Part shown: piece by piece, positions 8,201 through 15,848 of the stretch
Position numbering within the stretch: the stretch's first letter is position 1
How the letters are laid out: the number at the start of each line of letters is the position of its first letter
From: Bacteroidota bacterium
GTDB lineage: Bacteria; Bacteroidota; Bacteroidia; Bacteroidales; VadinHA17
Reading direction: 5' to 3'
Assembly (NCBI GenBank): GCA_030628785.1
Contig: DAOVQI010000001.1
Span: 1 to 30,594 of the forward strand
Length of the DNA stretch: 30,594 nucleotides
Made by a program: the position numbers and the translations under genes
The notes under the pieces: generated by a model
Told to the model about the DNA's origin: nothing
Databases searched by the model: none
The model's input: the letters and a program-made list of their open reading frames with translations, nothing else

Positions 8201-8514
8201 ATAGCGAGCTGCCAGACCTGCTTATTAACTTTTTCACCGGTAAATATGATCAGGTGTTCATAGAATTTTTTAGCAATATTGCGTTCAATTTTTTTGCGCT
8301 CTGTTTTATCTGGAAATCCTCCGTTTTTACCTGTACAATTGAGAATAATAAAGTCTCTTTTTTCGGCAACGGCATTCAATTCATAGTGATTATCTCCAGC
8401 TATAACCGGTATTGTTAACTCAGCGAAATCCCATCCCAACTCGTTAAAAAGTTCACTGAATTTTCTTGAAGTAACAAGTTCTTTAAATTTCTTTTTAGAA
8501 ATGGGCTGATCCAT
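5236..8514 (-). CDS. N6-adenine DNA methyltransferase, large Eco57I/DrmMI/PglX-like type
   Basis: The 1092-residue protein has SAM-binding motif DPTCGSG (519-525), catalytic motif NPPY (760-763) and the MGAYYT segment (341-346) common in this class, so it should methylate adenine at N6. The first 130 residues (ELFNELGWD, then EHLIIFTGE and WQLAIRE) are the N-terminal region seen in large class I DNA methyltransferases; I see no clear PD-(D/E)XK nuclease motif there. The C-terminal half of about 300 residues after NPPY would be the target-recognition part. It starts 4 bases after the helicase gene ends, so the two are translationally close and probably act together. It could belong to a restriction-modification or DISARM class 1-like system. 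No DrmA or DrmB is present. Confidence 0.88.
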   Translation of the reverse strand: MDQPISKKKFKELVTSRKFSELFNELGWDFAELTIPVIAGDNHYELNAVAEKRDFIILNCTGKNGGFPDKTERKKIERNIAKKFYEHLIIFTGEKVNKQVWQLAIREPNKPIVIREVEYYTNQEPEYLYQKLAGLFFSIDEEENIGIADVKLRVTEQFNQNAEKVTKVFYDQFKKEHAIFLSFIEGIENKVNKDWYASLMLNRLMFIYFIQRKGFLDKNLNYLSDKLYETQKKKGKDKFYSFYKNFLLVLFHKGLGSPEINEQLETDLGIIPYLNGGLFDIHELEKDYDIQIKDDAFRKIFDFFDEYNWHLDTTITATGKDINPDVIGYIFEKYINDRAAMGAYYTKEDITEYISKNTVIPFLFDQVKKECANAFREDSSLWQMLREDPDRYIYPAVQHGIYDLDPETGEKKYKDYPEEIVIGLDTGKPDLLERRKAWNKYAPEDIALYTEIWREVVERRNRYFEVKKKLENDKIREINDFITYNLNIRQFAQDAVEQYEGSDFINAFYKAISKLTILDPTCGSGAFLFAALNILEPLYETCITRMHDFVKEADEKGQLKKHSNFREVLLEMDKHPGDKYYIYKKIILNNLYGVDIMREAVEIAKLRLFLKLVATVDVDYHKPNLGLEPLPDIDFNIRAGNTLVGFATEKELEKSLVEDMMGAIVKQEIEEKCDIVARTFQRYKEIQLGSGEDYKDFKEAKDELNKRLKELNHELNLLLHKQAEKIKYSDWLTSHQPFHWFAEFYEIIHDKGGFDVIIGNPPYVEYTKIRNTYKIINYKTEKCSNLYAYIIERSFQLIRDDNNVGMIIPLTSVSNNNMYDLRCLLEEKGTKYYSHFEIRPSKLFEGVDQRLTIFITRGNSKKIFTTQVLRWNAEQRDSLFNSIYYSTGIFNSTIWRLSTSSIEKSIYNKFIEQKKIKEYLSPRKVYSNEIHYRTAGARYWLIFLNEGFNSESLSNKSASFQSEFKSKFFMSALNSNLFWWYYAVNFDMFNIKDYMIFSFKSNYRDNIKLIDLSDKLENDLDYNKKSLVTHSSTRGIVESYVYRKKKSKSIIDEIDKVLAEHYGFTQEELDFIINYDIKYRMGKELEKGEMNE

Positions 8515-8518
8515 AAGC

Positions 8519-11500
8519 TTATGCTTTTAATCCCAGTGAACAAATAATTTTTGGCGGGCGGTTTTCCAATTCTTCTTTATCGATAATACATAACCGGCCC
8601 TCTTCTCTTAAAGCCACAACCAGTTCGGCAAGTCGCTGATCATCAATTCCTGTTTTCAACCAACGATTCAGTGAATCACGGGCATATTCCCTGAGAGGAT
8701 ACTTGTAAATTTCGTCAATAGCACGCTTTAAGTTCTCATTTGCAAATAATGTATTTTGATATTCCCGGTAGTAACTGTTCAGGCGCATATAAACCCTGTA
8801 CCTTGCACCGGTCTTTTTCCCGAGCTGTCCACCAATATCTGATTCGGTATCTTTAATGTATTCCACACCAGTTGCGACCAGTTTATGATGTTCTGGTATT
8901 TTATGCACAGCTATTGTTTCAGGTTTACAGGCTGCAGTTTTGAGTATTCTTAACTGGGATTGTGTAATTATATTATTACTGGTATCAATCCATGTAAGTA
9001 TATCGTTATCATCAGCGGTTTTGGTATAGACGATGACCCCTTCCGGATTTGTATCTGAAACTTCAGCCTTCCTGGTACTGTATATTACATCAGGATATTC
9101 CGGAATTATCTTTTGTAGTTTTGGGTAATCATCAATGGCATTTTTCCAAATCTGGTAAGCATATGAAGCTAAGTCCACCTCTCCGTCATCTTCATCGTCC
9201 AGAATACCTGCTTTTTCATTGTACAAATCTGAGATATTAACAGGATCTCCTTCAAAGAAAACCTCATCGGATCCCACTACTTCGGCATTTTCTCTTATTC
9301 TCCTTGTTAAACGCCTTCTCAGTCCGATAATCCTTTCAATTCCATCTTCAGGTAAGAAAGAGTAACAAAGAATTTGCTCAGATTTCTGTCCGATACGGTC
9401 CACCCTGCCAGTCCGTTGGATCAACCTGATAATTGCCCAGGGAAGGTCATAATTAACTACGATATACCCGTCTTGTAAATTTTGGCCTTCGCTAAGTACA
9501 TCGGTTGTAATTAAAACCCTGATTTCACCCTTCTCTCCCAACTCTTCCTTTTTGACTTCGTTACTTATGGGACTAAAGCGATAGGCAAGATCTGTCGGAT
9601 CTTCGCTATCACCCGTTGCGCATTCAATTCTTTTAATCCCTCTTTTCTTTAACTGTTCAAATAAATAATGGGCTGTATCCGCGAATTGGGTAAATACGAT
9701 AATTTTCTCTTTTGCGTATTTTACAGAACATAAATCATATAAGGCATTTAATTGCCTGTCTTCATATGCATTCCAATCCTTACCTAACTTTAGGATTTCA
9801 ATCAGTTTCCGTGCATCTTCAATGAGCAGGTTCTTTACTTGTTTTAAAAACAATCCCGAACTAATCCACTGATATTTCTTTCTTTCATTTGCCTGAGAGA
9901 TGATTTGATAAATTTCTTCAGCATTTTTTAAGTACGTTTCTTCATCTAAAACCAGTTTTAAAAAGTTTGTTTTATTTTGGCTATCAGGATCTTCATCTTC
10001 CAAAAATTCATCCAACATATTTGCCTCCTGCGAGCCAATAGAGAAAGGTAAATTATTTTCTATGGCATAGACGAAAATAAAGTTCCTTAAAATATGCCTT
10101 GATATTGACAATAGGAAGGAATATCCGCTGCTTTCGAGCCTTTTGAATAGTCCTGTCCTTGAGAATCCTATTAATCTTTTACCGGCTCTTGCCAAATTCT
10201 CAATAACAACCTTTTCATTAGGTGTTGGAACAAGTAAAGATTTCTCATCAAGGTAATTACCTAAACCATATCTGACAAGTTCCAGTTTGTTAATGATATT
10301 TACAACTTCAGTCGAGTATAATTTTGCATATTGATCAGCAGGATTATTCGGATCAAATTCATATTCCATTTTTCTTGGTATCCTATCCGGGAAATATGAG
10401 CGATCTCCGTTACTAAAAAGTAAATATTTTCTATCTTTTAAAGAATCATACCTGGCATAATTACCCTTAATAAAACTTCGGGTACGTCTGACTAGGTACA
10501 ATCTCATCAATTCCCTCCAATCATCCGTATAATCACTTTTTTCAAAAGCCGGCAAGCTTCTTATTCCATGTTGATGTCTGGCTGCAAATTCCACCTTTCC
10601 ACCTATTTCAGTAATGTAATTTTCGGGGCTGATCCCCAAATCTTTATCTTCAGGAATAAATAGCCTTAATGGGCTTGAAAGGTCCAGGTAATCTTTATTG
10701 TATGGTGTCGCTGTGAGTAAAACGACCATGCTGTCATTTTCCTGTATATATTCATTAATCGCCCGATATCTTTTGCCTTCACGATTTCTTAAATTATGGC
10801 TTTCATCGATAATAACTAACCTGTATCGCCTTAGTGAAGGTAATTTCGTTTGCACCTGTGATATTGGTAGAATTTGCGATACCCTTTTTAATTCATATTT
10901 ATCCGCATATTTCTTCCACATTTTTACAATGTTAACCGGACATAAAATTAGTGTTTCCATGCCCAGATCTTCTTCAAACATTTTTGCGATGGTGATAGCT
11001 ATAATTGTTTTTCCCAATCCGACAACATCACCAATCATAACACCGTTACGCTTATTCAGGTGATGGGCAGCGATTAAAACTGCTTTTTCCTGGAATTCTA
11101 AAAGTTCTTTTTGGAAAATCTTAGGAATTTTAAATTCCTGTAATCCTGCTCTGGCTTCTATCGACAAGTGATAAGCTATTTTTAAATAAATATGATACGG
11201 TGGAATAAGTTTTTCTCCGGCCCAACTTTCCTCGATAATTTCAATTAATTCCTTGGTAATATCAATACACCACCTGTCCTCCCATCTATCTTCAAACCAT
11301 CTGGCTAGTTTTTCAGCAGCATCCCGATCTAGCACATCAATATTCAATTCTCCTTGCTTGACGAGGCCTGCAAGAGTCAAATTACTGCTCCCCAGATATC
11401 CAATTATTGGATTTATCTTATCTTCCCGAAATGCAAGATATAGTTTAGCATGTAACGCATGCCTGAGGAATAGCTTTACAACAACCTTATTATCTTTAAG

Positions 11501-11860
11501 CTGTTTTCCAAGTTTTCTCAATCCTAGTTCGTCTTCTTCAGTTGGAGTACCAATAGTTAGTTGATTTCTGAATTCAACAGCAAGTTGTTTTTTTATCTTG
11601 CTTGCAGCAGCATTATCTATTGGCTTATCAATATTTATAAAATATTCTGAAATAACATCACGAGGTAATTTTTGCATCCCCACCAAAAGCCGACATCTGT
11701 TGTTCTCCTCACCCGAAAATTTGTCAATATTATCCGCAACCTGTTTCCATCCTCTAAGGTTAAAATATCCAACACAAAAATCAGTTCTCTGCGATACCTC
11801 AAGGGATTCATTTAATCCCTTAGTCAAATGGTTTACTATATTGTCATAAATTTTAGGCAT
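8519..11860 (-). CDS. Phospholipase D-like / SNF2-type helicase fusion
   Basis: This is a 1113-residue protein and the first gene of the minus-strand operon. Residues 1-200 form a PLD-like domain with HAKLYLAF (His137, Lys139) and GYLGSSNLT. Only one HxK motif is present and the usual aspartate five residues after the lysine is replaced, so nuclease activity is uncertain. The helicase core follows: Walker A GLGKT (281-285), DESH (352-355), LLTATPYN, and the second lobe with FTQFADTAHYLFEQL, TTDVLSEGQNLQ and QRTGRVDRIGQ (815-825). The architecture fits an ATP-dependent DNA translocase with a nuclease-like domain of the kind found in restriction and DISARM-like defence systems. It is paired with the methyltransferase 4 bases downstream. 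Confidence 0.88.
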   Translation of the reverse strand: MPKIYDNIVNHLTKGLNESLEVSQRTDFCVGYFNLRGWKQVADNIDKFSGEENNRCRLLVGMQKLPRDVISEYFINIDKPIDNAAASKIKKQLAVEFRNQLTIGTPTEEDELGLRKLGKQLKDNKVVVKLFLRHALHAKLYLAFREDKINPIIGYLGSSNLTLAGLVKQGELNIDVLDRDAAEKLARWFEDRWEDRWCIDITKELIEIIEESWAGEKLIPPYHIYLKIAYHLSIEARAGLQEFKIPKIFQKELLEFQEKAVLIAAHHLNKRNGVMIGDVVGLGKTIIAITIAKMFEEDLGMETLILCPVNIVKMWKKYADKYELKRVSQILPISQVQTKLPSLRRYRLVIIDESHNLRNREGKRYRAINEYIQENDSMVVLLTATPYNKDYLDLSSPLRLFIPEDKDLGISPENYITEIGGKVEFAARHQHGIRSLPAFEKSDYTDDWRELMRLYLVRRTRSFIKGNYARYDSLKDRKYLLFSNGDRSYFPDRIPRKMEYEFDPNNPADQYAKLYSTEVVNIINKLELVRYGLGNYLDEKSLLVPTPNEKVVIENLARAGKRLIGFSRTGLFKRLESSGYSFLLSISRHILRNFIFVYAIENNLPFSIGSQEANMLDEFLEDEDPDSQNKTNFLKLVLDEETYLKNAEEIYQIISQANERKKYQWISSGLFLKQVKNLLIEDARKLIEILKLGKDWNAYEDRQLNALYDLCSVKYAKEKIIVFTQFADTAHYLFEQLKKRGIKRIECATGDSEDPTDLAYRFSPISNEVKKEELGEKGEIRVLITTDVLSEGQNLQDGYIVVNYDLPWAIIRLIQRTGRVDRIGQKSEQILCYSFLPEDGIERIIGLRRRLTRRIRENAEVVGSDEVFFEGDPVNISDLYNEKAGILDDEDDGEVDLASYAYQIWKNAIDDYPKLQKIIPEYPDVIYSTRKAEVSDTNPEGVIVYTKTADDNDILTWIDTSNNIITQSQLRILKTAACKPETIAVHKIPEHHKLVATGVEYIKDTESDIGGQLGKKTGARYRVYMRLNSYYREYQNTLFANENLKRAIDEIYKYPLREYARDSLNRWLKTGIDDQRLAELVVALREEGRLCIIDKEELENRPPKIICSLGLKA

Positions 11861-11876
11861 ATAATCAGTTTTAGTC

Positions 11877-11884
11877 CAAATTTA
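11877..11884 (-). promoter_or_regulatory. Candidate -7 element of the defence operon
   Basis: The minus strand reads TAAATTTG 16 bases before the helicase start codon, a TAnnTTTG match. No convincing TTTG lies at the expected distance upstream, so the call is weak. Confidence 0.35.
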
Positions 11885-12021
11885 GAAAAACCATTTGTAA
11901 AATTACACTCTTTTGCTAGTTTATGTCTGCTGTTTAGCATTGCGGGACTTGCAAATGTGTGTAATGTACGTAGGCATTAGAATTTTGAAATTTTTGTGCA
12001 GTATAATAAAAGATTAAAATA

Positions 12022-12039
12022 TCCCGATAGCTATCGGGA
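12022..12039. repeat. Perfect 18-bp palindrome
   Basis: TCCCGATAGCTATCGGGA is a perfect palindrome in the gap between the divergently read ends at 11860 and 12288. Similar CCCGATAGCTATCGGG palindromes are, to my knowledge, common between Bacteroidota genes. It lies upstream of the helicase operon and downstream of the HNH-like gene, so it could be a terminator for the latter or a binding site. No T-run follows on either strand. Confidence 0.6.
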
Positions 12040-12160
12040 GGCCGGCAATGAGTGCCTGTGAGTCAGTCCACAAGTCAAGTTTTCAATATCAAGTTTAATA
12101 TTTCATTTAATTGTCATTTGTCATGTCTTTGTCTTTTTTCCGCTTGTGTATAACCGGTTT

Positions 12161-12277
12161 GGCAGTATGATTAGCTCCGCATCTGTCAGGCCACTGAATA
12201 TTTTATCGGTTTGACGTATTTGTTTTTTATTTGTTTTAATGCTTTTCTAATCAAAACGCGGCGTTAACTATACTGCC
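12161..12277. repeat. 117-bp segment bounded by a 20-bp imperfect inverted repeat
   Basis: GGCAGTATGATTAGCTCCGC (12161-12180) and the reverse complement of 12258-12277 agree at 16 of 20 positions, with the outer 8 bases perfect. The segment sits just after the end of the HNH-like gene (stop near 12288). Size and position recall a folded recombination site or a tiny inverted-repeat element, but no attC core could be recognised. The rest of the 427-base gap 11861-12287 shows no gene. Confidence 0.5.
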
Positions 12278-12287
12278 TGTTGAGTAG

Positions 12288-13907
12288 TTAATAATCGGTC
12301 AAACTTAAACCTATGTTGAAAATATGAAGTTTTAAATTGTTCCCGGCTTTTTCCCATTTTTCTTTTTCATTTTCTACTATCTTATATGGTAATATGAATC
12401 CATATGGGTACAGTACTTTGGTTTGTCTAATGCACCCTTCCCTTTTTAATCCTTTGGATTCATCAAAATAGCTTACTCTGAAAAGAAAGTTCCCAACTTG
12501 TGCGCAAACCATGAAGAAATCATTTGTCATTTCTTCAGCAATTTTCCTGTCTATTAATTTTAATCGCAAAAGACTTCCCATAGCAAAAGCTCCTTTATTC
12601 ACAATGAAATTCAAATCATATGTTTCACAGTCAGCAATTTCTACCAAAAAGCCATAAGGTATTTTTCCTTCTTTTATCTCTATACAGGTATTATCAGGCA
12701 ATATGGGTGTAAGATTGGATTTTATTGAAAGTAAAATTGCCTTAACAGTAATCCATAAAGCTATCTGTTTAGCATTATGTTTGTCTAGATTTAATTCACT
12801 TAGGTTCGTTTTTAATTTTTTTGGTTCAAAGATTAGAATGGCCTTAACATTCTCTTCAAGTTGAGACATCCAGGTTGTATTACAACTTATACAAACATGA
12901 TGAGTAGTATAACCATATGAGCTTTCAGTTCCTTTGGAAAGGCCTGATTGTAACGTTGTCAGCAAGTCATCTTCGGGTAATCTTGCATGTAATATGTTAC
13001 TGAATGTTTTTTCTTCAAAATAGTTCCTCATCCATTTGGCAAAAATGTGTTCCCCACTTATATTATCAGAACCACAAAAAATGCATTTGTTCTTCTCAAA
13101 TTTCGGTATAATCGCTATCTTTTCATTTTTGCCTAATTTGGATAAAATCTCATTAATTCTTGCAAATGGTTTTATATAGTGTTTTGGTATCTCCAATTCC
13201 ATTTCTTTTTCTGAATAATTAACCAAAGTTTCATGAAAAACTAATCCTTCTTTATTGCCTGATTTAGAGCTAATAATTTTTAAATTAGTTTTTCCGTATG
13301 GGTTTAGTATATCTCTTATTTCAGATAAATAACTATACCATTCACTTTTGACTTTAATGGAAACAGTTTTTATATCATAGAGCCATGTGTAATACTTATT
13401 ATTGTTTATTGCAAAACAGTAATAACAATCTATCCAATTGATTCCGTAATGAGGATTTTCCTTATAAAACAAGAATGATTCACAAGGGATGTGTTTAGAT
13501 CCCAATATTTCCATAACTTGATTTGGCGATTCAAGTTTTCCTTGTATTAACCTCTTTGCTTCTTTTATGAAGTATCCTTTTTTGTCCGAGATTTTAATTC
13601 TACAGCCGAAATTGTTTGCAAAAATTTCTAAAGTATCGAGTAAGTCCACCTCATTTGATATAAATTTGCGTGGTATCCAATAAGCAAAACCAAACAGGAT
13701 TTCTCCATTTACTACTTGTGTGCATAGTAGTAGATGGGATAATTTATTATCACGAAATTTTTTCAGATAAAGTGAGATATCGTTCTTGAGAAACTGAGTT
13801 TTATCTGGGCTTTCAAAGGTGGAAACAACTATGTTTTCTTCAACTTTTAACTGTTTCTTAAAGATATTATTAAAATTATCTCCTAGAATTATATTATTCA
13901 TCAGCAA
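12288..13907 (-). CDS. HNH-like zinc nuclease domain protein with unknown N-terminal region
   Basis: This is a 539-residue protein. In the middle, CIFCG (Cys275, Cys278), GEHIFAKWM (Glu286, His287) and VCISCNTTWMSQLEE (Cys339, Cys342) form the CxxC-EH-CxxCN layout of a divergent HNH endonuclease family, with the second zinc pair and an asparagine in place. About 270 residues before it and 180 after are not recognised. There is no signal peptide, so it should be cytoplasmic. It stands alone behind the defence operon, on the same strand, separated by 427 bases. A defence nuclease is plausible from motif and context; no partner gene is evident. Confidence 0.65.
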   Translation of the reverse strand: MLMNNIILGDNFNNIFKKQLKVEENIVVSTFESPDKTQFLKNDISLYLKKFRDNKLSHLLLCTQVVNGEILFGFAYWIPRKFISNEVDLLDTLEIFANNFGCRIKISDKKGYFIKEAKRLIQGKLESPNQVMEILGSKHIPCESFLFYKENPHYGINWIDCYYCFAINNNKYYTWLYDIKTVSIKVKSEWYSYLSEIRDILNPYGKTNLKIISSKSGNKEGLVFHETLVNYSEKEMELEIPKHYIKPFARINEILSKLGKNEKIAIIPKFEKNKCIFCGSDNISGEHIFAKWMRNYFEEKTFSNILHARLPEDDLLTTLQSGLSKGTESSYGYTTHHVCISCNTTWMSQLEENVKAILIFEPKKLKTNLSELNLDKHNAKQIALWITVKAILLSIKSNLTPILPDNTCIEIKEGKIPYGFLVEIADCETYDLNFIVNKGAFAMGSLLRLKLIDRKIAEEMTNDFFMVCAQVGNFLFRVSYFDESKGLKREGCIRQTKVLYPYGFILPYKIVENEKEKWEKAGNNLKLHIFNIGLSLTDY

Positions 13908-14004
13908 GTAATTCTGACCAACGTTTTTATAACGTATTGTATATTAGGACTATATAAAGTTGCAGTTTTTACCCTATTTATCCTAATTATTATTTTGTTC
14001 TAAT

Positions 14005-14535
14005 TTATCTTAAATCAGGTATTTTATACTCTTTTTTCAGGTATCCAATAAATTCTAATGTATTCTTGAAAGATTCACCAAAAAATGAGAACATTTCCAT
14101 ATCTGTCAAACCGTCAGTATATGGTAAAGTGTCTTGTATTGAAAAGTCAGCGTTTTGATTCACAACTGTCTCGGTTATGACGCTACCTAATAAGGACCCA
14201 CTTTGAGGATTTGCTACCCACTTGTTGTAGGCATAATGATAATTTGCATATCGTTTACCTATCTCTTGATAAAACAATTGAATTTCATTTTCTTATAGTC
14301 CAATGTCGTCACATAGTTTCTGATGTAACATATTCTTATATTCTTTTGAAGGGATAGTTAATGAAATTACCCATAGAGAGAAAATTTTTGTCTCAAGGCT
14401 TAATAGCTGTTCGTCTCCAGAGAAATCAGTCTTTTCTTTAATATAATCCTGAAGTCCCTTGTCTATCTTAATTCTTACATCTAAAAGGGCGTTCAGTAAT
14501 TCATCAAGGGTAAGTTTTCTCCTAAATAGTTTCAT
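14005..14535 (-). pseudogene. Hypothetical gene interrupted by one in-frame stop codon
   Basis: Two open stretches lie in the same frame: 14535 to 14293 (MKLFRRKLTLDELLNALLDV onward, 80 residues) and the continuation to 14005 (LFYQEIGKRYANYHYAYNKW onward). They are separated only by a TAA at 14293-14295. The second stretch has no ATG; its only possible start is a TTG, and five codons between the stop and that TTG are open. One base change would give a single protein of 176 residues. I do not recognise the family. It lies 37 bases after the DUF2971 gene, on the same strand, with a 16-bp palindrome between them. Confidence 0.6.
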
Positions 14536-14549
14536 TTTCTTTTAATTTT

Positions 14550-14565
14550 GTACAATGCATTGTAC
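14550..14565. promoter_or_regulatory. Perfect 16-bp palindrome, possible operator
   Basis: GTACAATGCATTGTAC is a perfect palindrome lying 15 bases upstream of the start of the broken hypothetical gene and just after the stop of the DUF2971 gene. Size and position suit a dimeric regulator site. There is no T-run for a terminator. Confidence 0.45.
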
Positions 14566-14572
14566 GCAGTTA

Positions 14573-15313
14573 TTATTTAATCTTTCCTGATAATTTACTT
14601 TCAAAAATTTCCGCTGTCGGATTATATTTTGAAATTAATGCTTCAACTATTTGTCTATCACCTAGTACACATTTTGGACCAATTACTATCTTCATTTCTT
14701 TTAAAGACTCTATATTCAAATCTACATCATAAAACTCTATACTAGGCGGAATCCTTTTATCGATAAATTTCTCATAAGCTACTGGGAAATTTTCTATAGA
14801 CACATTAGGGTCAAATGGATAAATTTCCATTTTGTACCTTACCTCATCTTCTATTTTCCAGATAGTTCTTTTTCTTAGACCTAAAGCTGATGTTTTTAAA
14901 CCAATATCTGTTCTGATTTTAGGAAAAAGTCTATCTTCATCATCAGTATACTCTACTAAAACTGGTTTATTTTCAGCTGGCAATATGAAGATTCTTTTTT
15001 GATCATTCAAAGAATCATTTTTAGTTATAATAAAATCTGAATAATCACCAATCTTATAACTATTAAAGACAGGTGTAGGAAGCTCAATTCTTATTCCCCT
15101 CATTTTATCTGTATACATATTCCATAAAGCAAAATTTTCCTCTGAATTTTTTGTCCAACAAGAAACAAACATATACATTGCCATTGCCCCAAAATCTTTG
15201 GAAATACCTTCATTTGGATCATTAACAAGGTCAAGCCGATTAAACCTAATTTTTTTTGAATCAAGAATTAAAGCTAATTTATTTATAGAAGAATAATGAA
15301 ATAATTCTGTCAT
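14573..15313 (-). CDS. DUF2971 family protein
   Basis: This 246-residue protein opens with LFHYSSINKLALIL, IRFNRLDLVNDPNEG, FVSCWTKN and FALWNMYT, the ordered conserved blocks of DUF2971. The family's activity is not established to my knowledge; the early His-Tyr and Arg-containing blocks invite comparison with ADP-ribosyltransferase-like folds, but that is speculation. DUF2971 genes are often scattered in accessory and defence regions of bacterial genomes, which agrees with this setting. No signal peptide is present. It is followed on the same strand by the broken hypothetical gene. Upstream bases 15314-15502 contain no gene. Confidence 0.75.
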   Translation of the reverse strand: MTELFHYSSINKLALILDSKKIRFNRLDLVNDPNEGISKDFGAMAMYMFVSCWTKNSEENFALWNMYTDKMRGIRIELPTPVFNSYKIGDYSDFIITKNDSLNDQKRIFILPAENKPVLVEYTDDEDRLFPKIRTDIGLKTSALGLRKRTIWKIEDEVRYKMEIYPFDPNVSIENFPVAYEKFIDKRIPPSIEFYDVDLNIESLKEMKIVIGPKCVLGDRQIVEALISKYNPTAEIFESKLSGKIK

Positions 15314-15502
15314 AGCTATATTATAATTTGCTTTTGCACTGTTTAATAGTCAATGAAATAGTTCAGTCTGTCTTTTTGGGAAATTGCGTATAACTCATTT
15401 ATAAAATTATGCCTTTTCAGTAAATACTACTTAATATTGTGTTAATATACATATTTCCGAAAAATTATTCAATATTAAAAACCGGATAAAAAAAATAAAA
15501 AA

Positions 15503-15848
15503 ATAGGGACAGCATCTGCAGCAGCCATCTCTCTTGTTGATGAGCAAATAGGAAGGGTAATAAAAGCTTTGAAAGAGACAGGACAATATGAAAAATACGT
15601 TAATTTTGTATACAGCAGACCACGGAGACATGATTGATGGGCGATCAAAACATGTGGAGAAAATGCTTAAACTACTTGAAGGGAAAATACCGTGGCGGAA
15701 AATACTGGATATGGAACATAGCAAGATATATGAAAAAGAAAATGCCTGGGTGGCTCTGACAGATGGAAGGTACAAATATGTATATTTTACATTAACCGGG
15801 ACCAAGCAGTTATTTAACTTAAAAACAGGAGGAAATTATTATGATTAA
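15503..15848 (+). pseudogene. Sulfatase remnant (N-terminus lost, internal deletion, frameshift)
   Basis: The first frame gives ISLVDEQIGRVIKALKETGQYE, and after one extra A (A-run at about 15590-15594) the family sequence continues as NTLILYTADHGDM in another frame. This is the classic sulfatase segment around the conserved DHG. The stretch that normally follows (about 80 residues) is missing: the frame jumps to DGRSKHVEKMLKLLEGKIPW and the usual C-terminal block ALTDGRYKYVYF ending QLFNLK. The sulfatase active-site cysteine/serine region upstream is absent. The last bases overlap the ATG of the next gene. It is clearly non-functional as a sulfatase. Confidence 0.85.
15827..15832 (+). promoter_or_regulatory. 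Strong Shine-Dalgarno site AGGAGG
   Basis: AGGAGG ends 8 bases before the ATG at 15841. Such a site is unusual in Bacteroidota and contrasts with every other gene in the window. It lies inside the sulfatase remnant's 3' end and supports the start chosen for the next gene. Confidence 0.6.

Noticed and set aside
10698..11063. 121-residue plus-strand frame inside the helicase gene
   Set aside because: It is the complement of the Walker A to DESH region of the helicase, so a shadow.
3530..11860. Calling the operon a complete DISARM or BREX system
   Set aside because: Helicase and methyltransferase fit part of class 1 DISARM, but DrmA and DrmB are missing, and no BREX genes such as brxC or pglZ are seen.
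12161..12277. Integron attC site
   Set aside because: Inverted arms and size are suggestive, but I could not place the conserved attC core bases, and no integrase is in the window.
15431..15805. 124-residue minus-strand frame
   Set aside because: It is the complement of the sulfatase remnant, whose plus-strand reading clearly matches a family.
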